Source: Oligosphaera ethanolica
GTDB lineage: Bacteria; Verrucomicrobiota; Lentisphaeria; Oligosphaerales; Oligosphaeraceae
Assembly (NCBI RefSeq): GCF_030814695.1
Contig: NZ_JAUSVL010000001.1
Coordinates: 4,996,227 to 5,060,226 of the forward strand
Length of the DNA stretch: 64,000 nt
Reading direction: 5' to 3'
Positions 33,301 to 40,972 of this stretch are shown here, piece by piece. The position numbers were made by a program, and so were the translations under genes. How positions within the stretch are numbered: the stretch's first letter is position 1; each line of letters opens with the position of its first letter. The notes under the pieces were generated by a model that had not been told where the DNA came from, made no database searches, and saw only the letters and a program-made list of their open reading frames with translations.

Positions 33301-34352
33301 ATCTCGGCGGGCTCGTAGCCTTCCTCCTCGTAGATGGCATAGAGCAGGTCAAAGGCATAGGTGAGCATGTGGCCGGAGCCGCAGGCCGGGTCGCAGATCT
33401 TGATCTCCTCCGGCTTGGTGATGCGCAGGAAATCGGTCTCGGCCTGTTCGGGTTTGATGTAGTAGTCCATCTGCTCAATCAGCTTCGAGCCGGGACGGTT
33501 GAGCAGCCAGAGGCGGCCAAGGGAGTTTTCCACCAGATAGCGGACGATCCAGTGCGGGGTGAAGAGCTGGGTGGCGGCCGGGATGTTCTCGGGCGTGATC
33601 TTCTTGTTCTTATTCAGGCCGTCGAACACCTCGTCTTTTTTCTCGGAGATGTAGAACTGGTAGAGCCAGCCGATGACTTCAACGCCTCCGGCGTTGGAGT
33701 GCAGAGTGGAAAGTGGAGAGTGGGAAGAATCGCTATTACTATCCACTATCCACTTCCCACTTCCCACTGGCTCTGCTCCGCAGGCATCCGGCGTCATCGC
33801 CTCGCGGGTATAGGCGAGGATGGAGTTGCCCGAGAGCAGGTCGTCGGGCATCAGCAGTTCGGTGTAGTCATCGATGCGCTGAAACAGGAACGGCATCGCC
33901 TTGTTCCAGAAGTTGCAGGCGGCCACTACCAGCAAGCGGTAAGCCTCCCCCTGCGGGTCGCGGCTCGGGGCTTTGCCATCGAGCAGAGCGAAGATCTGCT
34001 GCCGGACCTTGTCGTGGACCATCTCTTCGTCGATATGGCCCATCTTGGCCTCGGCCAAAATCTCGGGCTGGAACTGCCCTTCGTCGGGCGACACCACACC
34101 GATGCGTGTATAGCGGTTCACATCCATGAAGCGCAGGGCGCAGAAGCGGTTGAACCAGATGTAGGCCACCCGTTCGATGACCTGTTCCTTGCCGTGCCCC
34201 TTGATCGCCTCTTCGAGTTTTTTGATGGCCTCGGTGCTTTCCCGGCGGGCGGCGCTGTTTTCAGCGAGCACCAGTTTCAGCTTGGCGGAGACCTGCTCCA
34301 GCAGGCTGCGCCGGGCGAACTGGGCGAATTTTTTTAGTTTTGCGGTTTCCAT
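30366..34352 (-). CDS. pglX: BREX-1 adenine-specific DNA methyltransferase PglX, with two in-frame insertions
   Basis: This 1328-residue gene starts at an ATG at 34352 behind AAAGGA contributed by a dispersed repeat. The N-terminus (METAKLKKFAQFARRSLLEQ) and the SAM-binding KICDPACGSGHMLTYAFDLL near residue 314, with catalytic VIANPPYMGKRS near residue 488, are typical of PglX. It methylates adenine in a non-palindromic host motif and marks self DNA. Two stretches are foreign: residues about 195-219 come from a 72-bp heptad-repeat element, and about 979-1123 from a 435-bp element that holds an S23 gene in another frame. Both lengths are multiples of three, so the frame stays open. Whether the enlarged protein is active is not known; conserved motifs lie outside the inserts. 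Confidence 0.93.
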   Translation of the reverse strand: METAKLKKFAQFARRSLLEQVSAKLKLVLAENSAARRESTEAIKKLEEAIKGHGKEQVIERVAYIWFNRFCALRFMDVNRYTRIGVVSPDEGQFQPEILAEAKMGHIDEEMVHDKVRQQIFALLDGKAPSRDPQGEAYRLLVVAACNFWNKAMPFLFQRIDDYTELLMPDDLLSGNSILAYTREAMTPDACGAEPVGSGKWIVDSNSDSSHSPLSTLHSNAGGVEVIGWLYQFYISEKKDEVFDGLNKNKKITPENIPAATQLFTPHWIVRYLVENSLGRLWLLNRPGSKLIEQMDYYIKPEQAETDFLRITKPEEIKICDPACGSGHMLTYAFDLLYAIYEEEGYEPAEIPEKILNNNLYGIEIDERAGELAAFALTMKARAKQRRFFSKGVKPNICVLENVHFDGNELKDYMDFVGRDLFTAPLQTTLRQFEEADNFGSLIRPDVTDVDGMLRILESKNVSGQLFISMTHQKVLQALRQADYLSPKYHVVIANPPYMGKRSMNGRLQVLAKDSYQRSKTDLFAMFIERNVDLAKDSAYVAMITMQSWMFLSTFENLRSNILSNSSIVSMAHLGARAFDSIGGEVVSTTAFICKNIADREYKGTYLRLVDGEDEQEKSNQLKELKGRPYLASSDDFDTIPGRPIAYWISEKVRNAFAQGTPFGDVGFPKVGMQTSNNDKYLRLWPEVSFHEFKDEEMPPKWIKYLKGGAFRRWYGNLDYLLRYNKNPQFIKQQPNATVLPETKLKEAKCTWTDLTSGPFNARYAPDDTFHDISGHCFYPPRNKQMVLLAYSNTRLFDYLLSLINASFHFQVGDVAKIPVLEVDPSASNNASTLVSLSKNDWDSYETSWDFTSLPVLNPDYRQPTLKATYQKLRAHWREMTLEMQRLEEENNRIFIDAYGLQDELDEKIELNEITLTCNPHYRYGNDKSEDELEALLLADTMRELVSYAVGCMFGRYALDKPGLILANQGETLADFVRKVCSEEWVVDSEGENNGDRSQLQRVNSLAEGDGLGGTGLSGHQAVPEGGTLRVNQSSQAVSGFHSIEHSGRSGQKIDGGVSEFLVHCERFKSRDGDPNPACPALELCNDRYSATNSQSVRGSEPPAERADEQPEVTTHCPLSTIHFLPDDDNVIPMLDGDWFTDDIAERFRKFLRVAFGEEHYEENLRFVEQALNIKGKRNYTIRDYFLGEFYTDHVKRYKKRPIYWLFSSPKGSFNALIYMHRYRPDTVSVVLNDYLREFRTKLTSHKNHLEAVSISGSASQGEKTKALKEIEKITKMIAEMEEYEREVLYPLATEQVEIDLDDGVKVNYLKLGAALKKIVGLDAKEED
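30983..31417 (-). mobile_element. S23-gene element bounded by inverted 7-bp repeat arrays, inserted in pglX
   Basis: Four heptads (AGTGGAT twice, AGTGGGC, AGTGGGT) run from 30983 to 31010. Five heptads of the form NNCACTN run from 31383 to 31417 in the opposite sense. The span is 435 bp, exactly 145 codons, so pglX is not frameshifted. The S23 gene inside uses a different frame from pglX. Confidence 0.75.
31013..31372 (-). CDS. S23/IVS-type four-helix-bundle protein nested in pglX
   Basis: The ATG at 31372 follows a clear AAGGAG site; a GTG at 31387 is in frame but is less likely. The 119-residue protein has the family pattern: MATVRNYRELIVWQKAMDLV at the start, RRSAVSIPSNIAEGQARKS near residue 42, and FLNFLSIANGSRAEMETQI. 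It lies wholly within pglX on the same strand but in a different reading frame. Translation from its own ribosome site would make a separate small protein, while pglX translation reads across it as about 120 unrelated residues. Relatives are carried in 23S rRNA intervening sequences, also as passengers that do not destroy the host gene. Confidence 0.85.
   Translation of the reverse strand: MATVRNYRELIVWQKAMDLVELVYQATKQFPKEELYGLTSQVRRSAVSIPSNIAEGQARKSTAEFLNFLSIANGSRAEMETQILLAQRLNYVTTDTAQPILNLSEEVNRLLNGLMNSLK
33697..33768 (-). repeat. Heptad-repeat mini-element without S23 gene, in pglX
   Basis: GAGTGCA, GAGTGGA, AAGTGGA and GAGTGGG (33697-33724) face ACTATCC twice and ACTTCCC twice (33738-33765) across a 13-base spacer. 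The 72 bp equal 24 codons and read as SGKWIVDSNSDSSHSPLSTL plus a few residues, absent from the usual PglX alignment. It resembles the S23 element at 30983-31417 with the gene removed. Confidence 0.65.
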
Positions 34353-34365
34353 CTAAGAATCCTTT

Positions 34366-34396
34366 GAACCACGAATGGACACGAATCCACATGAAT
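34366..34396 (+). repeat. Dispersed repeat before pglX
   Basis: GAACCACGAATGGACACGAA continues to 34396 and includes a second degenerate unit. It lies between pglX and the upstream gene, and its edge (AAAGGATTCTTAG on the coding strand) gives pglX its ribosome site. Related copies are at 27718, 28440 and 36159. Confidence 0.6.
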
Positions 34397-34506
34397 AATG
34401 ATATGAGCCAGCTAAGCACGGTCTTATGCACGAGTGCATAGCGATTGCACAGGCATTTATACGCTGGCGCATAAGAGGGCGCATATATTTGCGCCTGTCG
34501 CATATA

Positions 34507-36177
34507 TTAACGCTTACGCTCATAAATCGCCCCCTTCCGGTCGCCAATTTGAACGATTTTTTCACTCCTCTTGAGGCGCGAGAGCAACTTATAGGCCTGA
34601 TCCTGAGAGAGATGACACAAGTCCATGACATCCGCACGTTTGATGCTTCCGTGCTTATCGATGTAGTTGAGTACCATCTGCTCCTGCTGAATGGGTGCAA
34701 ACCCGGCCTGGCGAATGTATTCCGATTTCTTTCCCGCCTTCTGGTACATATTCGCGCTGAGTGTATAGGTACGGCCTCTGCCTGTTCCGTGAGGTTCCAG
34801 AAAGCCGGATTCGACCAGTTTTTCCAAAGTCGCCCGCACATTGGCCTCCGGCTTCTGGACGGATGGCGTTAGGTCGGCGGTGGTCAAGCGTCGCTCTTCG
34901 CGGAGACGGGAAAGGATGATCAGGGAGTCAATGGGCATATTTCCCAGCTTGTCCTCCTGTTCGACGACCATCTTGAGAAAATCGAGATCGGCGGCTGCAT
35001 TGGCCATTTGCACGGAAACCGTGAACTCATTGGACATGAAGTAATCCGGTGCGGGTCGTCCGTAGCGGAGCATGCCTTCATAAATGCGGTCAATCCCGCG
35101 ACCAGTGCGCTCGGCCAGTCCGATCCGCTTGATCACGTCAGCAAGCAGGGGGTTACGGGAACGGGGGTCGGCGACGAGCAGATTGTCTAATGTAACGCCT
35201 TCGACAAATCCACCGGGATTGCTGATGGAGAGGCCATCGCTTGCAATCTTGACATGCACAGCACCTAAACGGCTGAAATCACGGTGCACCAGGGCGTTGA
35301 CAAAGGCTTCTCGGAAGGCGCGGCGATCGTAGTTGGGAACCGGCACTCGAAACAGGCCAACTTGAATCTCCTCTTCCTCGACGCGAGCCTTAAAGAGCAA
35401 TTCGACTTCCTCGAAGGCTTCCAATAGAGGCTTGCGATAAAATTCATTCACCTTGACGTCTGTGCCTTGCAACACCTGAAAGGCGACTTCGTAGGCGGGC
35501 AGATGTTGTTGCAACAGATTTTCTGTCCCCAATAACAGCAATCCGGCGACGGTTGGCCGCCTGATGCCGTCCACCTCTCGACACAGGCCCAAGGCACCAT
35601 CCAGTTCGTCATCTGCCAGCGTCTGCAGAGATTGTTCTCCTCCGTATTTCTTGATGGCATTGCGAATCCGAAGCCGTTGCAACGGATCGAACTGGCTGGC
35701 GTCCACTTCCTCAAGCACCATGGCTGAGGGATCGACCAGCCCCATTGAAGATTGACGTTGAATAAACTCATGCGGGTAGAATGGCACCGATTCCGGTGTG
35801 CCATCCAGTTTGAGGCGTCTTCTTACCAGCAAGCCATCGGAGGTTGAAACCAATTGCCGTGATTTGGGCACGGAGATACGGGCGATGAATTTGCCCTGCA
35901 ACTCACACCGCTCGATGCGAACCGATATGGCGGGATTGGTCTTGTTGGCGATCAGCGAAGGAATGCCCGACACGTTCAGATGGTTGGCATGCAAGCCGGT
36001 CACCGTGCTATCATCCTCCACGCCAAGCAACAGGTTGCCGCCTTCGGTATTGGCTAATGAAACGACCGTAGCCACCAAATCGCGGTCCGGCAGGCATTTC
36101 AGATCGCTCTTGAACTCCAGCATCAGGCTCTCGCCCTGCTGAATCAGCTTCTCAATTTGGTGTTCATTCGTGTCCAT
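34507..36177 (-). CDS. COG2865-type protein: AlbA_2/Schlafen-like domain plus HATPase-like and winged-helix domains
   Basis: This 556-residue protein sits between brxC and pglX. Residues 10-120 are an AlbA_2 domain (formerly AAA_4), with LMLEFKSDLKCLPDRDLVAT and the ANTEGGNLLLGVEDD motif. Residues 240-380 resemble the HATPase_c_4-type domain of COG2865 proteins (AFREAFVNALVHRDFS, GRGIDRIYEGML). Two winged-helix segments end the protein (RLTTADLTPSVQKPEANVRA and KRADVMDLCHLSQDQAYKLL). Such proteins are predicted DNA-binding regulators or accessory factors and often travel with restriction-type systems. The start ATG lies in a dispersed repeat, so the first residues (MDTNEHQ) are encoded by it. 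Its role in BREX is not established. Confidence 0.8.
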   Translation of the reverse strand: MDTNEHQIEKLIQQGESLMLEFKSDLKCLPDRDLVATVVSLANTEGGNLLLGVEDDSTVTGLHANHLNVSGIPSLIANKTNPAISVRIERCELQGKFIARISVPKSRQLVSTSDGLLVRRRLKLDGTPESVPFYPHEFIQRQSSMGLVDPSAMVLEEVDASQFDPLQRLRIRNAIKKYGGEQSLQTLADDELDGALGLCREVDGIRRPTVAGLLLLGTENLLQQHLPAYEVAFQVLQGTDVKVNEFYRKPLLEAFEEVELLFKARVEEEEIQVGLFRVPVPNYDRRAFREAFVNALVHRDFSRLGAVHVKIASDGLSISNPGGFVEGVTLDNLLVADPRSRNPLLADVIKRIGLAERTGRGIDRIYEGMLRYGRPAPDYFMSNEFTVSVQMANAAADLDFLKMVVEQEDKLGNMPIDSLIILSRLREERRLTTADLTPSVQKPEANVRATLEKLVESGFLEPHGTGRGRTYTLSANMYQKAGKKSEYIRQAGFAPIQQEQMVLNYIDKHGSIKRADVMDLCHLSQDQAYKLLSRLKRSEKIVQIGDRKGAIYERKR

Positions 36178-36184
36178 TCGTGGC
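36159..36184 (-). repeat. Dispersed repeat at the brxC end, containing the next start codon
   Basis: Read on the minus strand it is CCACGAATGGACACGAATGA followed by ACACC, between the brxC stop and the COG2865-type gene. The ATG in GAATGGACACG is the start of that gene. It is a copy of the family at 34366, in the opposite orientation. Confidence 0.6.
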
Positions 36185-36186
36185 CC

Positions 36187-39100
36187 TTATATCTGGATTC
36201 TCTTTCCCTTGCGGATTTCATCCAGCAGTGCCTCGCGCATGGATTCCAGGTAGCGTTCCACGTCGGTTTCGTCGGCCAGCCAGGCTTTATCGAAAGAGAC
36301 CTTCAGCGAGCGGCTGGGCACATACTCGATGCGCGGTTCCGGCTTGACGGGTGGCGTGGGTTTCGTAGCTTCCTCCGGCGAGGCGGTTTCGCCGGGTTCC
36401 GGTGCAAGTTCGGGTGTTGGTGCCGGTTGTGCCCAGGAGGTCATCTGCGAAAGGAGGTGCTGGTAGTCGCTTTCCTCAAACCGGCGCAGGGTGTCGCGGA
36501 TAACGGCCATCAGCTTCTGGCGTTCGATGGCCGCGTTGAATTCGTTGAATGGGCGGGTGATCTGCTCCTGCTGATCGCCGTTCAGTGCGCCGAATTCAGC
36601 CATGCCGCAGAGGCGGCCTTTAAGAGCGGCGACCGTCTCCTTGGCCGAGGCAATCTCGGCCTCGAGTTGGGCCGTAACCTTCGCCTGCAGGGTATCGACT
36701 TGCGTCTTCAGCTGCTGCATGCGGTTGCTCTTGAAGCACTCCGGATCGGTCAAGTGGGCGAGCACCTGAGCGGTTTCATCGCCGTCGATGTAGGCAAAGT
36801 TGGGCTCCTGGTTTTGCACGAACGCGCGGGCGTTATCGAAAATGCCTTTCTGCGGGCCGCTCATGAATTTGCGGACAGGATCAATGACATTTTCCTTCAT
36901 ATCGAGCAGCGCGTCTTCCTGGCGGGTGAGTTCGGTCAGAAACCAGGTGTAGGGCTTGCCGGTCAGCTCCTTGAGCTTCTCAAGCACCGGTGTCAGCGCA
37001 TTCAGGAATGGATACTGGGCTGCCTGTGCCGCCAGCGGGGTGAGCTGATGCATGAGTGCCTGGAACGCAGTACCTGTCTCCTTGCCGAGCGCCTTCGCTT
37101 CACTGGCGGGGGGCGGGGCGTCGAAGAAGTCCGCAAAGAACCCCTTGAGGGCGCGGACCTGCGACGCGGTAAATTCGACCTGGGGTTCCAGCACCACATT
37201 GCCGTGGCCATGGTTGTTGCGCAGCGCCCGTTCCAACTCGTCCTCTTCCAGCAGATTGCCGTCGGCGCGAACCTCAACCTTGCCGCGAGCGCAGAGGTTG
37301 GCCAGGGTGCAAAGCACGGCGGCGTAGTACCAGCCGTAGGGTTTGCGCTCGAATTTCTCCAGCAGGTTTTTCAGCGTGGTACGCACGCCTCCCCGGTTAT
37401 TGCTCTGAATGAACGCCAACAGCTCCTGCTCGGACTCGGCCAGGGAGGTGGCGTCATTGCCGAACAGCCCTTGTTGTGAATGCTTGAGGCATTTGGCGAT
37501 GTCGTTTTCGGTGTAGGTGATGCCGCGCAGCATGCGCAGGTTTGGATAGGCACGGGAGATGAGCTCGTGGAATCCGCGCAGCACCCGGGTCTGCGCATCC
37601 TCAGAACCGATTTCGATGTCGGCTCCAGCCACGAACAATTTGGCCTTGCCCATCAGGCTTTGCACGCGCTGCTGCAGCTCGGCATACCGTTCCCCGTTCT
37701 GGAAGCCCTTGTCGGTCAGGATGCGTTTGACCGCCTCCTGTTGCGTGATCGAGATATTCTGGCGGATGTATTTCTCCGTCCGCTTGTACATGAGGATGTC
37801 GCGAACGAGGCGTTCATCCGCAGGCATCAGGACCAGCAACTCGTCCCGGCCCATGCTCTGCATCCGCAGGATGGACTCGCTTTCGGCGTTTTCATGGAAC
37901 GGACTGATCACATGGATGGCCAGCTCGTACTCGCGCCCGTGCAGTCGGTCATCGAGCTTTCTGGAGAACGGGTAGTCCTGGCCATTCTCGTCGTAGCGAA
38001 TCTTCCGATGCTTGATGACGTGGTCGAAAACAATCTTCTCAAGTTCGTCGGCAACATCCGATGATTCCACCTCGGTGTTTTTGATCTCCTGCTCGATGTC
38101 TTTTTCCTCGTCGGTCAGGTATTCGTAGAGCTCGCCATTGCGCTGCACATAGGTCTGCTGTTCCAGGAGACTGAGGGCTTCTTCTACCTGTTTTCGCAGC
38201 GCGGGCAGATCCTGATTGAAGCCGTCGAGCATCAGGACGCACAGGTTGCGAAGAGTCGGCTTGAACTCCTTGACGTATTTGACCAGAAAGAGCGTTTTCA
38301 ACAGCCGGATCGCGAAGGGACCATCAAGGTGGTTTTCTGCCTGGATGATGGCGCGCTGGATGTTGGACTTCAGCGCGGTACGAATCCCCTCGAACATCAA
38401 GTCGAAGGTCGCCAATTGACCGATTTCATGATTCCCGATCAGGATCGCAACCTGCTGAAACACCCCAAGCATGGAGCGTTCGCCAACCGAGCTGTGCTTG
38501 CCCTCGAAGGCGCTATGCTGCGACAGATTCTGAATGACCGACTGAAACAGCGCAAACTGGTACGGGATAAACGGATAGCTCTGAATGAAGTGCTCCCTAT
38601 CCCGATAATTCCGGTAGGTCTGCGAGCCGTCGGCAAAGTCAAACAGGGTCTTAAAATTGTTGGACTGCGCGTGATAAATGTCCGACAGCAGGCGGATGCC
38701 TTCTTCGTTTTTCGTCAGCAGACGCTTCTGAATAACCTCTGCCACGTCGGCGCTGGTCAGCTTCATGCGGTTGGCGAACCGGGCCTGGATTTTCGAGAAG
38801 TCGTTGCCTTGCTGTTTGCCCATCTCGCCGACAACCGTCCCCATGTCCTCCTGAGCAGTCACGATGACCCAGGCGCGGCCCCGGCATTTGGTGGCCAGGC
38901 TCTCGGCGATGGTCTGGAGGTTGGTCATCAGCTTGACGTTTTCAGCGATGTACTGACCGACCTCATCGACAAAGAAGTTCAGGCGGAAATCGGGTGATTG
39001 CCGCTCGATAAAGGCATTCACCTGTTCGGCAAAATCTTCGATGGAGACACGGTACTGGCTGCGATATTTATCAAGTATCCCTATGGTCGAAGCCTCGTCA

Positions 39101-39735
39101 CCACCGGTTGTCCGGGCATAGGCTCTGGCAATGTTTTTCGCCTCCAGTAGAGCCTGCTCGCGGCCTTTTTGCCATAGTCTGCCGGCAGAGGATTCATAGG
39201 CCGATTTGAACTGTTCGTAGAGGCCACGGCTGTCGAGGTCGCGCTCAAACTGGGCAATGTGCCCCTGCTTGCCGTAGTAACCGCACATCTCGTCAAAGAC
39301 CTTGACAAAAACTGCGAGGAGCGCATCGATCTGGGTCTTGCTGATGACGTCCGCTTTCTGGTCGATGTTGAACAGGATGCTCTTCGACGGGATGGCGACG
39401 GCTCGTTTGAGATCACCGCGCAGGATTTCGTTGTCGCCACACTTGGGCAGGAACAAGTCAAGTGCGGAGGCCCCGTCGATCTGCCGGTTTTCGAGCAAGA
39501 GCGCCAGCATCTTCAACAGGTGGGATTTACCTGAACCGAAGAAGCCGGAAACCCAAACACCATTGGCACCTTCATAGTTGTTGTAGGCGTCCAGAAAGGA
39601 TTCAAGCCGCTTCTCGACTTCGTTGGTCAGCACGTATTCTTCAATCTCGAGGCGAAGGCAGGCTTCATCGTCAGCTTTGATGACCCCTTCAATCGGGCGG
39701 TCTACTGGCTTGTTAAAAATGGTCTTAAGTGTCAT
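36187..39735 (-). CDS. brxC: BREX P-loop protein BrxC
   Basis: This 1182-residue ATPase starts at the ATG at 39735; a GTG directly before it is also possible, and GAGGGA serves either. The N-terminus matches BrxC (TLKTIFNKPVDRPIEGVIKA) and Walker A is WVSGFFGSGKSHLLKMLAL near residue 64. LNFFVDEVGQYIAEN near residue 255 resembles the Walker B. The C-terminal third has coiled-coil stretches and a conserved EYVPSRSLKVSF near the end. BrxC is an essential component of type I BREX, needed for methylation and exclusion, with a proposed DNA-motor-type role. It follows brxB by 14 bases, so translation is probably coupled. Confidence 0.95.
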   Translation of the reverse strand: MTLKTIFNKPVDRPIEGVIKADDEACLRLEIEEYVLTNEVEKRLESFLDAYNNYEGANGVWVSGFFGSGKSHLLKMLALLLENRQIDGASALDLFLPKCGDNEILRGDLKRAVAIPSKSILFNIDQKADVISKTQIDALLAVFVKVFDEMCGYYGKQGHIAQFERDLDSRGLYEQFKSAYESSAGRLWQKGREQALLEAKNIARAYARTTGGDEASTIGILDKYRSQYRVSIEDFAEQVNAFIERQSPDFRLNFFVDEVGQYIAENVKLMTNLQTIAESLATKCRGRAWVIVTAQEDMGTVVGEMGKQQGNDFSKIQARFANRMKLTSADVAEVIQKRLLTKNEEGIRLLSDIYHAQSNNFKTLFDFADGSQTYRNYRDREHFIQSYPFIPYQFALFQSVIQNLSQHSAFEGKHSSVGERSMLGVFQQVAILIGNHEIGQLATFDLMFEGIRTALKSNIQRAIIQAENHLDGPFAIRLLKTLFLVKYVKEFKPTLRNLCVLMLDGFNQDLPALRKQVEEALSLLEQQTYVQRNGELYEYLTDEEKDIEQEIKNTEVESSDVADELEKIVFDHVIKHRKIRYDENGQDYPFSRKLDDRLHGREYELAIHVISPFHENAESESILRMQSMGRDELLVLMPADERLVRDILMYKRTEKYIRQNISITQQEAVKRILTDKGFQNGERYAELQQRVQSLMGKAKLFVAGADIEIGSEDAQTRVLRGFHELISRAYPNLRMLRGITYTENDIAKCLKHSQQGLFGNDATSLAESEQELLAFIQSNNRGGVRTTLKNLLEKFERKPYGWYYAAVLCTLANLCARGKVEVRADGNLLEEDELERALRNNHGHGNVVLEPQVEFTASQVRALKGFFADFFDAPPPASEAKALGKETGTAFQALMHQLTPLAAQAAQYPFLNALTPVLEKLKELTGKPYTWFLTELTRQEDALLDMKENVIDPVRKFMSGPQKGIFDNARAFVQNQEPNFAYIDGDETAQVLAHLTDPECFKSNRMQQLKTQVDTLQAKVTAQLEAEIASAKETVAALKGRLCGMAEFGALNGDQQEQITRPFNEFNAAIERQKLMAVIRDTLRRFEESDYQHLLSQMTSWAQPAPTPELAPEPGETASPEEATKPTPPVKPEPRIEYVPSRSLKVSFDKAWLADETDVERYLESMREALLDEIRKGKRIQI

Positions 39736-39749
39736 CACGCTTCCCTCGT

Positions 39750-40361
39750 TTATGCTTCGCAGTGAAAGATGTTGAATGCCCGATAGTACTTATCGTCACG
39801 CAGCCTGCCGAAGAGATCGAGCGACGTTCCAGATTCCGGGGAGTAGGTGTAGGCTCCCGGGAAAAACATGACGGTCGGCTTTTCTTTTGCCGTGCTCTGC
39901 AAATTGTTCAACACGTTATGCGAGCGGATGTAGGGGAATACCTCGCCAACACCGGACAGAAACAGAACCTGGAAATCCGTGCTTGCCAGCTTGGCGGCAA
40001 TGGCCGGAACAAGATGCGTTTCGGGGTCCAGCATGCCTTGCAATAACTCTTTGAACTCCTCTTTGGGGACAGAATCCTCAACTTCGATAATCCGGTTCCA
40101 GGTGTCTTCCTCTTTGAGGATTTCTATCGAAAGGTCATACAGATTGATCTCCAGAATTCGGACACCGGCCTGCTCAAGGCTATTGACCAGCAGACGCAGG
40201 AGCCGCTCCATTTCGACGGACTCTTCCGGCTTGTAGGGGCAGATAAAGAACGGGACCTCGTTGCCGAGCCCTTGCTTATTGAGAAAACGCTGGCCTGAGA
40301 TCACGGCAAAGAGATGCTGAAATCTGTTCTGCATCGGCATTCTGGCACTATCTGCTTTCAC
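39750..40361 (-). CDS. brxB: BREX protein BrxB (DUF1788)
   Basis: This 203-residue protein starts at a GTG at 40361 that overlaps the last base of brxA, with AAGGGGATGG before it. QNRFQHLFAVISGQRFLNKQ and FICPYKPEESVEMERLL match the DUF1788/BrxB family, which is always found in type I BREX next to brxA and brxC. Also seen are FLSGVGEVFPYIRSHNVLNN and VMFFPGAYTYSPESGTSLDL, the conserved C-terminal block. No enzymatic motif is obvious. It is an essential component of the system in tested hosts. It sits in the order brxA-brxB-brxC, with tight spacing that implies one transcript. Confidence 0.95.
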   Translation of the reverse strand: MKADSARMPMQNRFQHLFAVISGQRFLNKQGLGNEVPFFICPYKPEESVEMERLLRLLVNSLEQAGVRILEINLYDLSIEILKEEDTWNRIIEVEDSVPKEEFKELLQGMLDPETHLVPAIAAKLASTDFQVLFLSGVGEVFPYIRSHNVLNNLQSTAKEKPTVMFFPGAYTYSPESGTSLDLFGRLRDDKYYRAFNIFHCEA

Positions 40362-40972
40362 TACGCCATCCCCTTCAGTTCTGATTCAAATACAGGGAAG
40401 TGCAAAATATCACTGCGGCTGCCTTGATGGATCAGAGCCAATAGTCTCGGACTGAGCATGGCAGCGTGGATCATGTTGTTGGCCGATATGAGGTCTGCTT
40501 CGCGAAGAATCTTGAACAGGACCTGCCGCAATTTGCCTCGTGTCGCCGGGGTGATCTCATCCAGTTCCATATGCCACTCGGATTTCCGGTTGAAGAAGGA
40601 ATCATAATCCTCGTGGGTCAGATCGCATTTCAATGTGATGTAGCGCTCTCGAAGCACTTCGACGGCAAAATCAGCAATGAATCTGTACCGGCGGCAGACG
40701 GCGAGCCATAGGAGATAAGCCTGCTCCTGGTGGCTGCCCGCAACCAGGAATTCACGTTCGACTGGGCTCAACGTCCTAAGTCGAGAGATGATCTCGCTGC
40801 AGACTCGCTTGCGCGTATTCAGTGTTCTGGTCTGCAGTAGATTTTCTGCGATGACCTTGTCTCGAACAGAGTTCCAGTCGCCAAGATCAAGATACAGCGC
40901 AACCAGCTCCACCGATTCACGGTGAAATAGACTGCCCGTTGTAAATGACATGCTGTATCTGTCGTTACTCAT
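40361..40972 (-). CDS. brxA: BREX protein BrxA (DUF1819)
   Basis: This 203-residue protein opens the BREX operon. MSFTTGSLFHRESVELVALY begins at residue 8, and the family's SRLRTLSPVEREFLVAGSHQ and LRQVLFKILREADLI blocks follow. BrxA is a small, probably DNA-binding protein (DUF1819 fold) conserved across type I BREX. The start at 40972 is used; an ATG seven codons later (40951) fits the family start as well, and neither has a clear ribosome site. Upstream lies about 465 bp before the right repeat copy, the probable promoter region for the operon. Confidence 0.93.
   Translation of the reverse strand: MSNDRYSMSFTTGSLFHRESVELVALYLDLGDWNSVRDKVIAENLLQTRTLNTRKRVCSEIISRLRTLSPVEREFLVAGSHQEQAYLLWLAVCRRYRFIADFAVEVLRERYITLKCDLTHEDYDSFFNRKSEWHMELDEITPATRGKLRQVLFKILREADLISANNMIHAAMLSPRLLALIHQGSRSDILHFPVFESELKGMA

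Noticed and set aside
33072..34337. 421-codon plus-strand frame opposite pglX
   Set aside because: It contains both the heptad mini-element and the mirror of PglX motifs, with no conserved content of its own.
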